From: Rhodocyclales bacterium
Lineage (GTDB): Bacteria > Pseudomonadota > Gammaproteobacteria > Burkholderiales > Rhodocyclaceae
Reading direction: 5' to 3'
Length of the DNA stretch: 53,947 bases
Assembly: GCA_026399475.1 (NCBI GenBank)
Contig: JAPLQY010000024.1
Coordinates: 1-53,947 of the forward strand
Shown: piece after piece, positions 47,180 to 53,947 of the stretch
How the letters are laid out: the number at the start of each line of letters is the position of its first letter
Position numbering within the stretch: position 1 is the stretch's first letter
Notes under the pieces: generated by a model
Told to the model about the DNA's origin: nothing
The model's input: the letters and a program-made list of their open reading frames with translations, nothing else
Database searches by the model: none
Translations under genes and position numbers: made by a program

Positions 47180-48967
47180 CTAAGATCGCCGAATCTGTAT
47201 CGCCGGCAGATCGGTGCACGTGCCATGAGCCACATGTGCGGCCATTCCAATGGTCTCTCCCAGCGTCGGATGGGGATGGTGAATCGCTTTTCCGATGGCA
47301 GCAGCATCGCACTTCAAGCTGATGGCCAGGGTGATTTCCCCGATCATGTCGCCGGCGCCGGGACCGACGATGGCGCCGCCCAGTATCGTGCCGCTGGTTC
47401 GATCGAACAGGAGTTTGGTCATTCCGTAGTCAGCGCCATTGGCGATGGCCCGCCCCGAGGCGGCCCAGGGAAATCTGGCCACGTCTACCTCCACTCCCAT
47501 CTGTTTTGCAAGGTCCTCGGACAAGCCAACCCACGCAATCTCCGGATGGGTGTAGGCGACGCCCGGAATCAGCGAGGAATCGTAGCTGCTGGCCAGTCCA
47601 GCGGCGGATTCAGCGGCAACGTGAGCCTGGTGCACGGCCTTGTGAGCCAGCAAGGGCATGCCCACGATATCGCCGACGGCGAAGATATGAGGCACATTGG
47701 ATGCCATCCGGCTATCCACCGGGATGAAGCCGTCCGCGCTGACGGAAATACCTGCCTTGTCCGCGTCGATCCCCATGCCGTTCGGCTTGCGGCCCGCCGC
47801 CTGCAGGATCATGTCGTAGCGGCGCGCTTCTGCCGGCGCGTTCTCCCCTTCGAACCTGACCCACAGGCCATCGTCGCGAGCATCGACCGCTACCGTCCGG
47901 GTCTTCAGCATGATGTCATCGAAGCGGTGCCGGTTCTGCTTTTCCCAGATTCCGACCAGGTCGCGGTCCGGTCCTGGCATCAGGCTGTCCTGCATCTCCA
48001 CCACATCGATGCGGGCACCCAGGGCGGAGTAGACCGTGGCCATCTCGAGGCCGATGATGCCGCCGCCAATGACAAGCATCTTCTGCGGAACAAAGCGAAG
48101 CTCCAGTGCACCGGTGGAATCGACAATCCGTTCATCCTCGGGCAGGAATGGAAGGTGCACCGGGTGCGAGCCGGCGGCGACAATGCACTTCTTGAAATGG
48201 ATCACCTGACGTGCACCTATTCCCTTATCCGCACCCTCGGCAAGCTCGACCTCTACACTGTGTTCATCGCGGAAGCGACCATTGCCGAACACAGTGCGCA
48301 CCTTACGCGCCTTCGCCATTCCGGCGAGCCCACCGGTGAGTTGGCCGACGACCTTCGCCTTGTGGGTACGGAGCTTGTTGATGTCGATGTGGGGCGGGGC
48401 AAAGTCGATACCCGTCTTGGCCATGCCGATGGCTTCCTCCATGGCAATGGTCAGATGCAGCAAAGCTTTTGATGGAATGCAGCCGACATTGAGGCAGACG
48501 CCGCCCATGATCGGATAGCGCTCCACCACGATCGTATCCAGCCCCAGGTCTGCGGCGCGAAATGCGGCGGAGTACCCTCCTGGCCCGGCGCCCAGCACCA
48601 GTAACTCACACGAGAGTTCCTCCTGCGGTGTGTCGGCGTGGGATGCGGCGGCAAAGGCCGCAAACAGGGAAAACTTGCGTGGCGCAGAAGCAGTATCCAC
48701 TGGTTGGCGCTTTGGTCGCTGCTCCTGACTGGCTGTCATCACGACCACTACCCGGCCGGGAAGCACTGTGTCGCCACAGGCGACCCGGATTTCAGTGATG
48801 GTGCCGTCCACAGGCGCTGCGACATCCACGACCGCCTTGCCGGATTCGACCGTCACCAGCGGATCGTCGGCCCAGACCAGATCGCCGGGCCTGACCAGGA
48901 TTTCAGCCACCGATAGCGACCCTTTGTCGCCGACATCAGGGACGGCGATTTCATGAATCTGCGACAT
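47180..48967 (-). CDS. lpd: Dihydrolipoamide dehydrogenase with an N-terminal lipoyl domain
   Basis: This 595-residue flavoprotein has a lipoyl domain (residues 1-80, lipoyl Lys44 in VTVESGKAVVDVAAP), a linker (about 80-118) and a pyridine-nucleotide disulfide oxidoreductase core. The FAD motif is LLVLGAGPGGYSAAF; the redox disulfide is C158 and C163 in GGVCLNVGCIPSK; the catalytic His is in HPHPTLGETIG. Such fusions occur in pyruvate dehydrogenase operons, but no E1 or E2 gene is nearby. It precedes mtoX on the same strand with a 416-bp gap. Its role in this island is unknown. Confidence 0.9.
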   Translation of the reverse strand: MSQIHEIAVPDVGDKGSLSVAEILVRPGDLVWADDPLVTVESGKAVVDVAAPVDGTITEIRVACGDTVLPGRVVVVMTASQEQRPKRQPVDTASAPRKFSLFAAFAAASHADTPQEELSCELLVLGAGPGGYSAAFRAADLGLDTIVVERYPIMGGVCLNVGCIPSKALLHLTIAMEEAIGMAKTGIDFAPPHIDINKLRTHKAKVVGQLTGGLAGMAKARKVRTVFGNGRFRDEHSVEVELAEGADKGIGARQVIHFKKCIVAAGSHPVHLPFLPEDERIVDSTGALELRFVPQKMLVIGGGIIGLEMATVYSALGARIDVVEMQDSLMPGPDRDLVGIWEKQNRHRFDDIMLKTRTVAVDARDDGLWVRFEGENAPAEARRYDMILQAAGRKPNGMGIDADKAGISVSADGFIPVDSRMASNVPHIFAVGDIVGMPLLAHKAVHQAHVAAESAAGLASSYDSSLIPGVAYTHPEIAWVGLSEDLAKQMGVEVDVARFPWAASGRAIANGADYGMTKLLFDRTSGTILGGAIVGPGAGDMIGEITLAISLKCDAAAIGKAIHHPHPTLGETIGMAAHVAHGTCTDLPAIQIRRS

Positions 48968-49030
48968 CTTTCTTCTCCAACCTCAAGTAGGCCGTCGGCG
49001 CAAGTCCTGCGCCGACGATTTCATGGCACT

Positions 49031-49558
49031 TCAAGCTGGCATCAACACACCGTTGAACACCACCTTGCCCGATACCTCAATGGGACGAACCAGCGTATCG
49101 AGCACTGGGCAATGAGATTCGACAGCCTCGACGAGCTTGCGCAGTTCCTCCTCCGATGCCGAACTTTTGAGAAAGGTCTCGAAAGTGATTTTCTGATAGC
49201 CGGGCGGTATCGCGGGATCCATGCCGAACAGCCCCTTGAGATCGAGCGAACCTTTCAGGTTGACCTTCACTTCGTCGAGCTTGATTCCCATCATCGCTGC
49301 CATCGCGGCATACATGATTTCCTGGCATGAGCCGAGAGCCACCAGGAGCAGTTCCACTGGATTCGCTCCCTTGTCCTGCCCTCCGAGTTCAGGGGGTTCG
49401 TCGACAATAATCGGTGCAAAGTTGCGCACCTTGCCGGTACAGCGGACACCATCGACCAGTGCCGTTTCGGCTTCGAACACAACACGCGACATGACGGGAT
49501 TATCCTGAATGCCCTGCACGGTCTTGCTCAGTGCTTCCTTCAAGGCTGCTTGCGACAT
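49031..49558 (-). CDS. OsmC/Ohr family protein
   Basis: This 175-residue protein has the two family cysteines, C78 in ALGSCQE and C150 in HCPVLDT. OsmC/Ohr proteins are thiol-dependent peroxidases of organic hydroperoxides, and some act on sulfur compounds. It is read ahead of lpd (63-bp gap) on the same strand. Peroxide made by MtoX or thiol stress could be its job, but the substrate is not known. Confidence 0.85.
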   Translation of the reverse strand: MSQAALKEALSKTVQGIQDNPVMSRVVFEAETALVDGVRCTGKVRNFAPIIVDEPPELGGQDKGANPVELLLVALGSCQEIMYAAMAAMMGIKLDEVKVNLKGSLDLKGLFGMDPAIPPGYQKITFETFLKSSASEEELRKLVEAVESHCPVLDTLVRPIEVSGKVVFNGVLMPA

Positions 49559-49877
49559 GGTCTATCTCCTCTGATTGGTTTGATCAACATGGCATGCGGG
49601 CTTTGCCTCATGTCGCCGTACTTTGAGTGCGAGCAGACAACAAGGCGGGTCGGGCGCTTTTTTGCCCGCTGCTGAATGTGAGCCAATTCCTTGACACTTG
49701 AAATTGGGACCTTCCCTTTTTTGCTAGGGGAAGTCCCTATTCGGTGAGCTGGACCTGGGACGCAGCCAAAATCGCCGACCTGCGCGTGTCGCAATGGCCC
49801 TTCATAGGGAAAACCCTCGTACGGCTTCAGGATGACCCGAATTCTCCGGGCGAGGAAAACTGGGTATAAATCGCTCC
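49559..49877. promoter_or_regulatory. 319-bp divergent region between osmC and SCO genes
   Basis: It contains an inverted repeat with arms GGGACCTTCCC (49706-49716) and GGGGAAGTCCC (49727-49737), nine of eleven positions paired. A TTGACA hexamer is at 49691-49696, and AATTGGGA just left of the first arm resembles the beginning of motif copies A-C. A short palindrome AGGGAAAACCCT is at 49806-49817. No gene is supported here. Confidence 0.5.
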
Positions 49878-50570
49878 ATGATCCGAAACCTATCTGCAAT
49901 CACGAATTGGAGCTCGTCAAGCAACGATTCGGGCCCCGGTCGCTCCAGTTTCTTCGCGGGTATGACGCGATTTCTGGCCCTGCTCGTCCCGGCGATCAGC
50001 ATGAGCCTACTGTTGGTCGGCGTGCCGACGGTTCACGCTCATTCACAGACCCATGAGGCATCGAGGCAGGAAACCCGGGCGCTGGGTGGCGAGTTCGAGC
50101 TCGTCGATACCGATGGCCGGGAATTCAAGCTCAGTTCCCTTCGCGGCAAGATCGTGTTGATCTATTTCGGCTATACCGGATGCCCGGACGCCTGTCCCAC
50201 CGATTTGCTCCTGTTCCGTGATCTGCTAGAGCGACTGGGCAGCAAAAAGCAGTCAGTCCAGCCCATTTTCATCTCCGTCGATCCGGCGCGGGATACACCC
50301 AAACACCTGGCCGCGTACGCAAACGCCTTCAGTCCGGCGATCCGTGCCCTCACGGGCAGCGAACGGAAGTTGCGGCAGGTGGCGAAAGCCTATGGTAGCT
50401 ACTTCAAATACGTCGGGCGCACGCCAGGCTCGACAACCTACACCGTCGATCATTCCGTCAATATTTATGTCGTAAATGGCGGGGGCAAACTTGTCGGCGT
50501 GATTCCATTCGGCACGCCACTCGATGAAGTCGTTCGGCGTATAGAAGGAGTGCTGGACAAATCCGGCTGA
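49878..50570 (+). CDS. SCO1/SenC family protein with classic CxxxC motif
   Basis: This 230-residue thioredoxin-fold protein has an N-terminal signal-anchor (FLALLVPAISMSLLLVGV). The copper-binding cysteines are C102 and C106 in TGCPDACPTDLL, and a histidine is in YTVDHSVNIYVV. ISVDPARDTPKHL is typical. It would deliver copper or act as a thiol reductase in the periplasm. An alternative start at 49962 would begin right at the signal sequence. It leads the SQR gene by 67 bases. Confidence 0.9.
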   Translation: MIRNLSAITNWSSSSNDSGPGRSSFFAGMTRFLALLVPAISMSLLLVGVPTVHAHSQTHEASRQETRALGGEFELVDTDGREFKLSSLRGKIVLIYFGYTGCPDACPTDLLLFRDLLERLGSKKQSVQPIFISVDPARDTPKHLAAYANAFSPAIRALTGSERKLRQVAKAYGSYFKYVGRTPGSTTYTVDHSVNIYVVNGGGKLVGVIPFGTPLDEVVRRIEGVLDKSG

Positions 50571-50637
50571 CCAGCCGCGGCAAGACGCACACAAAAAAAG
50601 CAACTGTGTACCACCCCCAACAATACAGAGAGACATC

Positions 50638-51912
50638 ATGGCCCACATCGTAATTCTCGGCGCTGGAATCGGCGGAATGCCAATGGCGTATGAAATGCGC
50701 CAGCTGGCGAAAAAGGAAGATCGCATCACGGTCATATCCAACAATTCCAAGTTTCACTTCACGCCCTCGAACCCTTGGGTGGCAGTGGATTGGCGTACGC
50801 GCGACGATATCGAGCTGGAGATTGGGCCCCTGCTGGCGAGGAAGAACATCGACTTCATTGCCGTCGGTGCCAAGCGCGTGCATCCCGACCGCAACCAGGT
50901 TGAACTCGATGATGGTCGCAATGTCGACTATGACCAGTTGGTGATTGCGACCGGACCGAAGCTGGCCTTCGACGAGATCGAAGGTCTGGGACCGAAGGGC
51001 CACACCCAGTCGGTCTGCCACGTCGACCATGCGGTCACCGCGGAGAAATCCTGGCAGGACTTCGTCAAGGACCCTGGCCATATTGTGGTGGGCGCCGTGC
51101 AAGGCGCATCGTGCTACGGCCCCGCCTACGAGTTCGCCATGATCATGGATACTGATCTGCGCAAGCGCAAGATCCGTGACAAGGTGCCAATGACCTTCGT
51201 TACCGCCGAACCCTACATCGGGCATCTCGGCTTGGGAGGCGTTGGCGATTCCAAGGGCCTGATGGAATCGGCCATGCGCGAGCGCCACATCAAGTGGATC
51301 TGCAACGCCAAAGTGACCAAGGTTGAAGCCGGCAAGATGTTCGTCGCCGAGCACAACGAAGACGGTACGGTGAAGAAGGAGCACGTGCTCGAGTTCAGGT
51401 ACTCAATGATGCTGCCGGCCTTCAAGGGTGTCGACGCGGTGTTCGGCATCGAGGGCCTGACCAATCCGCGCGGCTTCATCCTGATCGATGCCTGTCAGCG
51501 CAATCCGAAGTTCAAGAACATCTACTCGGTGGGCGTCTGCGTCGCCATTCCACCGGTGGAGCCCACCCCCGTGCCGGTGGGTGCGCCGAAGACCGGCTAC
51601 ATGATCGAGTCCATGGTGTCCGCAGCGGCACACAATATTCGCGACGTACTCGATGGCAAGGAACCAACCCACAAGGCTACCTGGAACGCAGTGTGCCTCG
51701 CCGATTTCGGCGATACCGGCGCGGCGTTTGTCGCCCTGCCGCAGATTCCGCCACGCAATGTGAGCTGGTTCGCCGAAGGCAAGTGGGTGCATCTGGCAAA
51801 GGTGGCGTTCGAGAAATTCTTCATGCGCAAGATGAGGAAGGGAACTACCGAGCATGTATTCGAAAAGATGTTCATGAACGCCGTAGGCATCATGAAACTC
51901 AAAGAGAAGTGA
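50638..51912 (+). CDS. sqr: Sulfide:quinone oxidoreductase (type I)
   Basis: This 424-residue flavoprotein oxidizes H2S to polysulfide or sulfur and reduces quinone. The FAD motif is VILGAGIGGMPMAYEM. The three catalytic cysteines are present at C127, C159 (GASCYGPAYEF) and C353 (AVCLADFGDTGAAF), spaced as in the characterized type I enzymes. The amphipathic C-terminus (FEKFFMRKMRKGTTEHVFEK) suits membrane association. It could detoxify the H2S released by MtoX. Confidence 0.9.
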   Translation: MAHIVILGAGIGGMPMAYEMRQLAKKEDRITVISNNSKFHFTPSNPWVAVDWRTRDDIELEIGPLLARKNIDFIAVGAKRVHPDRNQVELDDGRNVDYDQLVIATGPKLAFDEIEGLGPKGHTQSVCHVDHAVTAEKSWQDFVKDPGHIVVGAVQGASCYGPAYEFAMIMDTDLRKRKIRDKVPMTFVTAEPYIGHLGLGGVGDSKGLMESAMRERHIKWICNAKVTKVEAGKMFVAEHNEDGTVKKEHVLEFRYSMMLPAFKGVDAVFGIEGLTNPRGFILIDACQRNPKFKNIYSVGVCVAIPPVEPTPVPVGAPKTGYMIESMVSAAAHNIRDVLDGKEPTHKATWNAVCLADFGDTGAAFVALPQIPPRNVSWFAEGKWVHLAKVAFEKFFMRKMRKGTTEHVFEKMFMNAVGIMKLKEK

Positions 51913-51974
51913 CATTACCTGTCACGCCGCGAGCTACGGACTACTCGGCTCTGGCGAGATGGGCATCAGGTATC

Positions 51975-51987
51975 GCGCATGATGCGC
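51975..51987. promoter_or_regulatory. 13-bp palindrome upstream of the formaldehyde dehydrogenase gene
   Basis: GCGCAT-G-ATGCGC is a perfect palindrome with a single central base, 32 bases ahead of the ATG. It could be an operator; no regulator is known. Confidence 0.4.
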
Positions 51988-52019
51988 CAAACCATTTTTT
52001 GGACTAGCGAGGAGAAATC

Positions 52020-53129
52020 ATGAAGGTCAAAGCTGCTGTTGCCCATAAAGCCGGGGCGCCCCTGTCAATCGAGACCGTGGATCTGGACGGCCCAAGGGCA
52101 GGCGAAGTCCTGGTCGAGATCAAGGCCAGCGGTGTTTGCCATACCGATGCCTTCACCCTGTCGGGCGACGATCCCGAAGGAATATTTCCCGCAATTCTCG
52201 GTCACGAGGGTGCGGGCATTGTCGTCGAGGTGGGTACCGGCGTGACCAGCGTCAAGCCGGGTGATCACGTCATTCCGCTGTACACGCCGGAATGCCGGCA
52301 GTGCGAATACTGCCTCTCGCAGAAGACCAATTTGTGCCAGGCCATTCGTTCGACCCAGGGCAAGGGCCTGATGCCGGATGGCACCAGTCGGTTCAGTCTC
52401 GGCGGTAAACCGGTGTTCCACTATATGGGCACGTCGACCTTCGCCAACTATTCCGTGATGCCCGAGATTTCGGTGGCCAAAATCCGTGAGGATGCGCCGT
52501 TCGACAAGGTTTGCTACATCGGGTGCGGCGTTACCACCGGCATCGGCGCGGTGATCAATACCGCCAAGGTGCAGGCGGGCGACAACGTGGTGATTTTCGG
52601 CCTGGGCGGGATCGGTCTCAACGTGATTCAGGGCGCGCGCATGGTCGGCGCCAACATGATCATCGGTGTGGACATCAACCCGGGTCGCAAGGTGCTTGCG
52701 GAAAAATTCGGCATGACGCATTTCGTCAATCCAAAAGAAGTGGGGGGCGATCTCGTCGAGTACCTGGTCAGCCTGACCAAGGGCGGCGCCGATCACACAT
52801 TCGAATGCGTCGGCAACGTCAAGCTTATGCGCCAGGCCCTGGAGTGCTGCCACAAGGGTTGGGGCACCAGCACCATCGTCGGCGTCGCGGGTGCGGGACA
52901 GGAAATTTCGACGAGGCCGTTCCAGTTGGTCACCGGCCGCGTCTGGAAGGGCTCGGCCTTCGGCGGCGCCAGGGGGCGTACCGATGTGCCAAAGATTGTC
53001 GACTGGTACATGGAAGGCAAGATCAACATTGACGACCTGATTACTCACGTGATGCCAGTGGAGAAGATCAACGAGGCCTTCGACCTGATGCACGAAGGCA
53101 AGTCGATTCGTTCAGTCGTCACGTTCTGA
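52020..53129 (+). CDS. frmA: S-(hydroxymethyl)glutathione dehydrogenase / class III alcohol dehydrogenase
   Basis: This 369-residue zinc enzyme oxidizes the glutathione adduct of formaldehyde with NAD+ to S-formylglutathione. The catalytic zinc site is C40 (GVCHTD) and H62 (GHEGAG). The structural zinc cysteines are C92, C95, C98 and C106 ([16 protein letters not shown]). The NAD fold motif is [13 protein letters not shown]. Length and the [12 protein letters not shown] segment fit class III ADH. It is followed by fghA. GAGGAG precedes the ATG. Confidence 0.96.
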   Translation: MKVKAAVAHKAGAPLSIETVDLDGPRAGEVLVEIKASGVCHTDAFTLSGDDPEGIFPAILGHEGAGIVVEVGTGVTSVKPGDHVIPLYTPECRQCEYCLSQKTNLCQAIRSTQGKGLMPDGTSRFSLGGKPVFHYMGTSTFANYSVMPEISVAKIREDAPFDKVCYIGCGVTTGIGAVINTAKVQAGDNVVIFGLGGIGLNVIQGARMVGANMIIGVDINPGRKVLAEKFGMTHFVNPKEVGGDLVEYLVSLTKGGADHTFECVGNVKLMRQALECCHKGWGTSTIVGVAGAGQEISTRPFQLVTGRVWKGSAFGGARGRTDVPKIVDWYMEGKINIDDLITHVMPVEKINEAFDLMHEGKSIRSVVTF

Positions 53130-53171
53130 GCTTCCGTTCGTTCCCGCTCTTTTTTACAACCTGAGAAACCC

Positions 53172-53200
53172 GACTGCCCTTGTCATTGACGGGGGCAGTC
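53172..53200 (+). other. 8-bp hairpin just upstream of fghA
   Basis: GACTGCCC (53172-53179) and GGGCAGTC (53193-53200) form a perfect stem, ending 9 bases before the fghA ATG. It could hide the ribosome binding site or attenuate readthrough from the dehydrogenase gene. No U-run follows. Confidence 0.4.
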
Positions 53201-53209
53201 CACCTGAAA

Positions 53210-53947
53210 ATGCCGATCATCACCATTTCCCAGAACAAGTGCTTCGGAGGTACGCAAGGGGTGTACAGCCACACCTCGCCGGAAACCGGGTGCACCATGC
53301 GCTTTGGTGCCTTCATGCCGCCGCAGGCCACCAACGGTCAGATGCTCGTTCCCGTGCTGTACTGGCTCTCGGGGCTGACCTGCACCGAAGAAAACTTTAT
53401 CGTCAAGGCCGGCGCGCAGCGCGTCGCCGCCGAACTCGGTATCGCCATCATTACCCCGGACACCAGTCCGCGCGGCCTCGATCTTCCAGGCGAGACGGAC
53501 AGTTACGACTTCGGCAGCGGCGCGGGTTTCTATGTGGACGCGACGCAGGCGCCGTGGTCGCAGAACTACCGCATGTACTCCTACATCACGCAGGAGTTGC
53601 CGTGGCTGATCGCCGCCAACTTTTCTGTCGATCCGGCGCGGGCGGGAGTCTTCGGTCACTCGATGGGTGGCCACGGCGCGCTTGTCCTGGCCTTGAGGAA
53701 TCCGAAGGGCTACAAGTCGGTGTCGGCATTCGCACCGATCTCTTCGCCAATGCGCTGTCCCTGGGGCGAGAAAGCACTCAGCGGCTATCTCGGACTGGAT
53801 CGCGACGCGTGGCGGGAATACGACGCCACGGCCCTGATTGAATCACGCGGCTGGAAAGGGCCCTCTCTTCTGGTCGACCAAGGTACAAAAGACCAGTTTC
53901 TCGAGACCCAACTCAAGCCGGAACTTCTGCGCGAAGCCTGCCAGCGC
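53210..53947 (+). CDS. fghA: S-formylglutathione hydrolase, C-terminus cut by window edge
   Basis: At least 246 codons of an alpha/beta-hydrolase of the esterase D family are present. The start MPIITISQNKCFGGTQGVYS and the segment LYWLSGLTCTEENF are conserved. The nucleophile is Ser151 in GHSMGGHGAL, and LLVDQGTKDQF holds the acidic residue. The catalytic His lies beyond the right edge (family length about 280). It hydrolyses S-formylglutathione to formate and glutathione, next to the formaldehyde dehydrogenase. The ribosome binding site is weak and lies beside the hairpin. Confidence 0.95.
   Translation, partial: MPIITISQNKCFGGTQGVYSHTSPETGCTMRFGAFMPPQATNGQMLVPVLYWLSGLTCTEENFIVKAGAQRVAAELGIAIITPDTSPRGLDLPGETDSYDFGSGAGFYVDATQAPWSQNYRMYSYITQELPWLIAANFSVDPARAGVFGHSMGGHGALVLALRNPKGYKSVSAFAPISSPMRCPWGEKALSGYLGLDRDAWREYDATALIESRGWKGPSLLVDQGTKDQFLETQLKPELLREACQR

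Noticed and set aside
46982..48472. A 496-codon plus-strand frame downstream of motif copy C
   Set aside because: It overlaps lpd on the opposite strand and shows no conserved segments; only motif C hints at transcription in this direction.

Overview
The window looks like a chromosomal replication-origin region of a betaproteobacterium, probably Rhodocyclales or a near relative. The taxonomic call is inferred from gene order and protein style; no marker comparison was run. From the left edge to about 21.2 kb the layout is the classic origin neighbourhood: atpI-B-E-F (F cut by the window edge), parB-parA-rsmG-mnmG, two parS sites, mnmE, yidC-yidD-rnpA-rpmH on the minus strand, then dnaA, an oriC-like stretch with five DnaA boxes, dnaN and gyrB on the plus strand. 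A branched-chain amino-acid ABC transporter (livK, livH, a fused livM-livG, livF) and a TauE/SafE-type permease lie between mnmG and mnmE.

From 21.2 to 28.2 kb there is a mixed accessory stretch: a luciferase-like flavin monooxygenase, a kefF-kefC pair, a phasin gene with a clear promoter and a candidate PhaR operator, and a membrane-anchored lytic transglycosylase. After these comes a decaying patch with a livF C-terminal scrap, a hicA toxin gene broken by an in-frame TGA next to an intact hicB, and a frameshifted small membrane-protein gene.

From 28.2 to 34.9 kb there is a complete soluble NAD-dependent molybdenum formate dehydrogenase operon (fdsG-fdsB-fdsA-fdhD-fdsD) behind a LysR regulator. 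From 34.9 to 43.4 kb lie a DUF938 methyltransferase, a FixL/FixJ-like two-component system, ctaB (heme O synthase), a two-subunit heme-copper enzyme and a copper P-type ATPase. The heme-copper enzyme has a CuA subunit II and a subunit I whose metal site resembles nitric oxide reductases rather than oxidases.

From 43.5 kb to the right edge is what I read as a methanethiol and one-carbon/sulfur oxidation island. A mauG-like gene, a SCO gene and mtoX (SBP56 methanethiol oxidase) form one minus-strand operon. Nearby are a lipoyl-domain dihydrolipoamide dehydrogenase, an OsmC protein, a second SCO protein, a type I sulfide:quinone oxidoreductase, glutathione-dependent formaldehyde dehydrogenase and S-formylglutathione hydrolase (cut by the edge). 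Together with the Fds formate dehydrogenase, every product of methanethiol oxidation (formaldehyde, sulfide, peroxide) has a candidate handler in about 25 kb. A 19-bp motif occurs upstream of the two-component system, upstream of ctaB/norS and upstream of mtoX, so the FixJ-like regulator may tie these blocks together. No tRNA, rRNA, CRISPR array or insertion sequence was seen.
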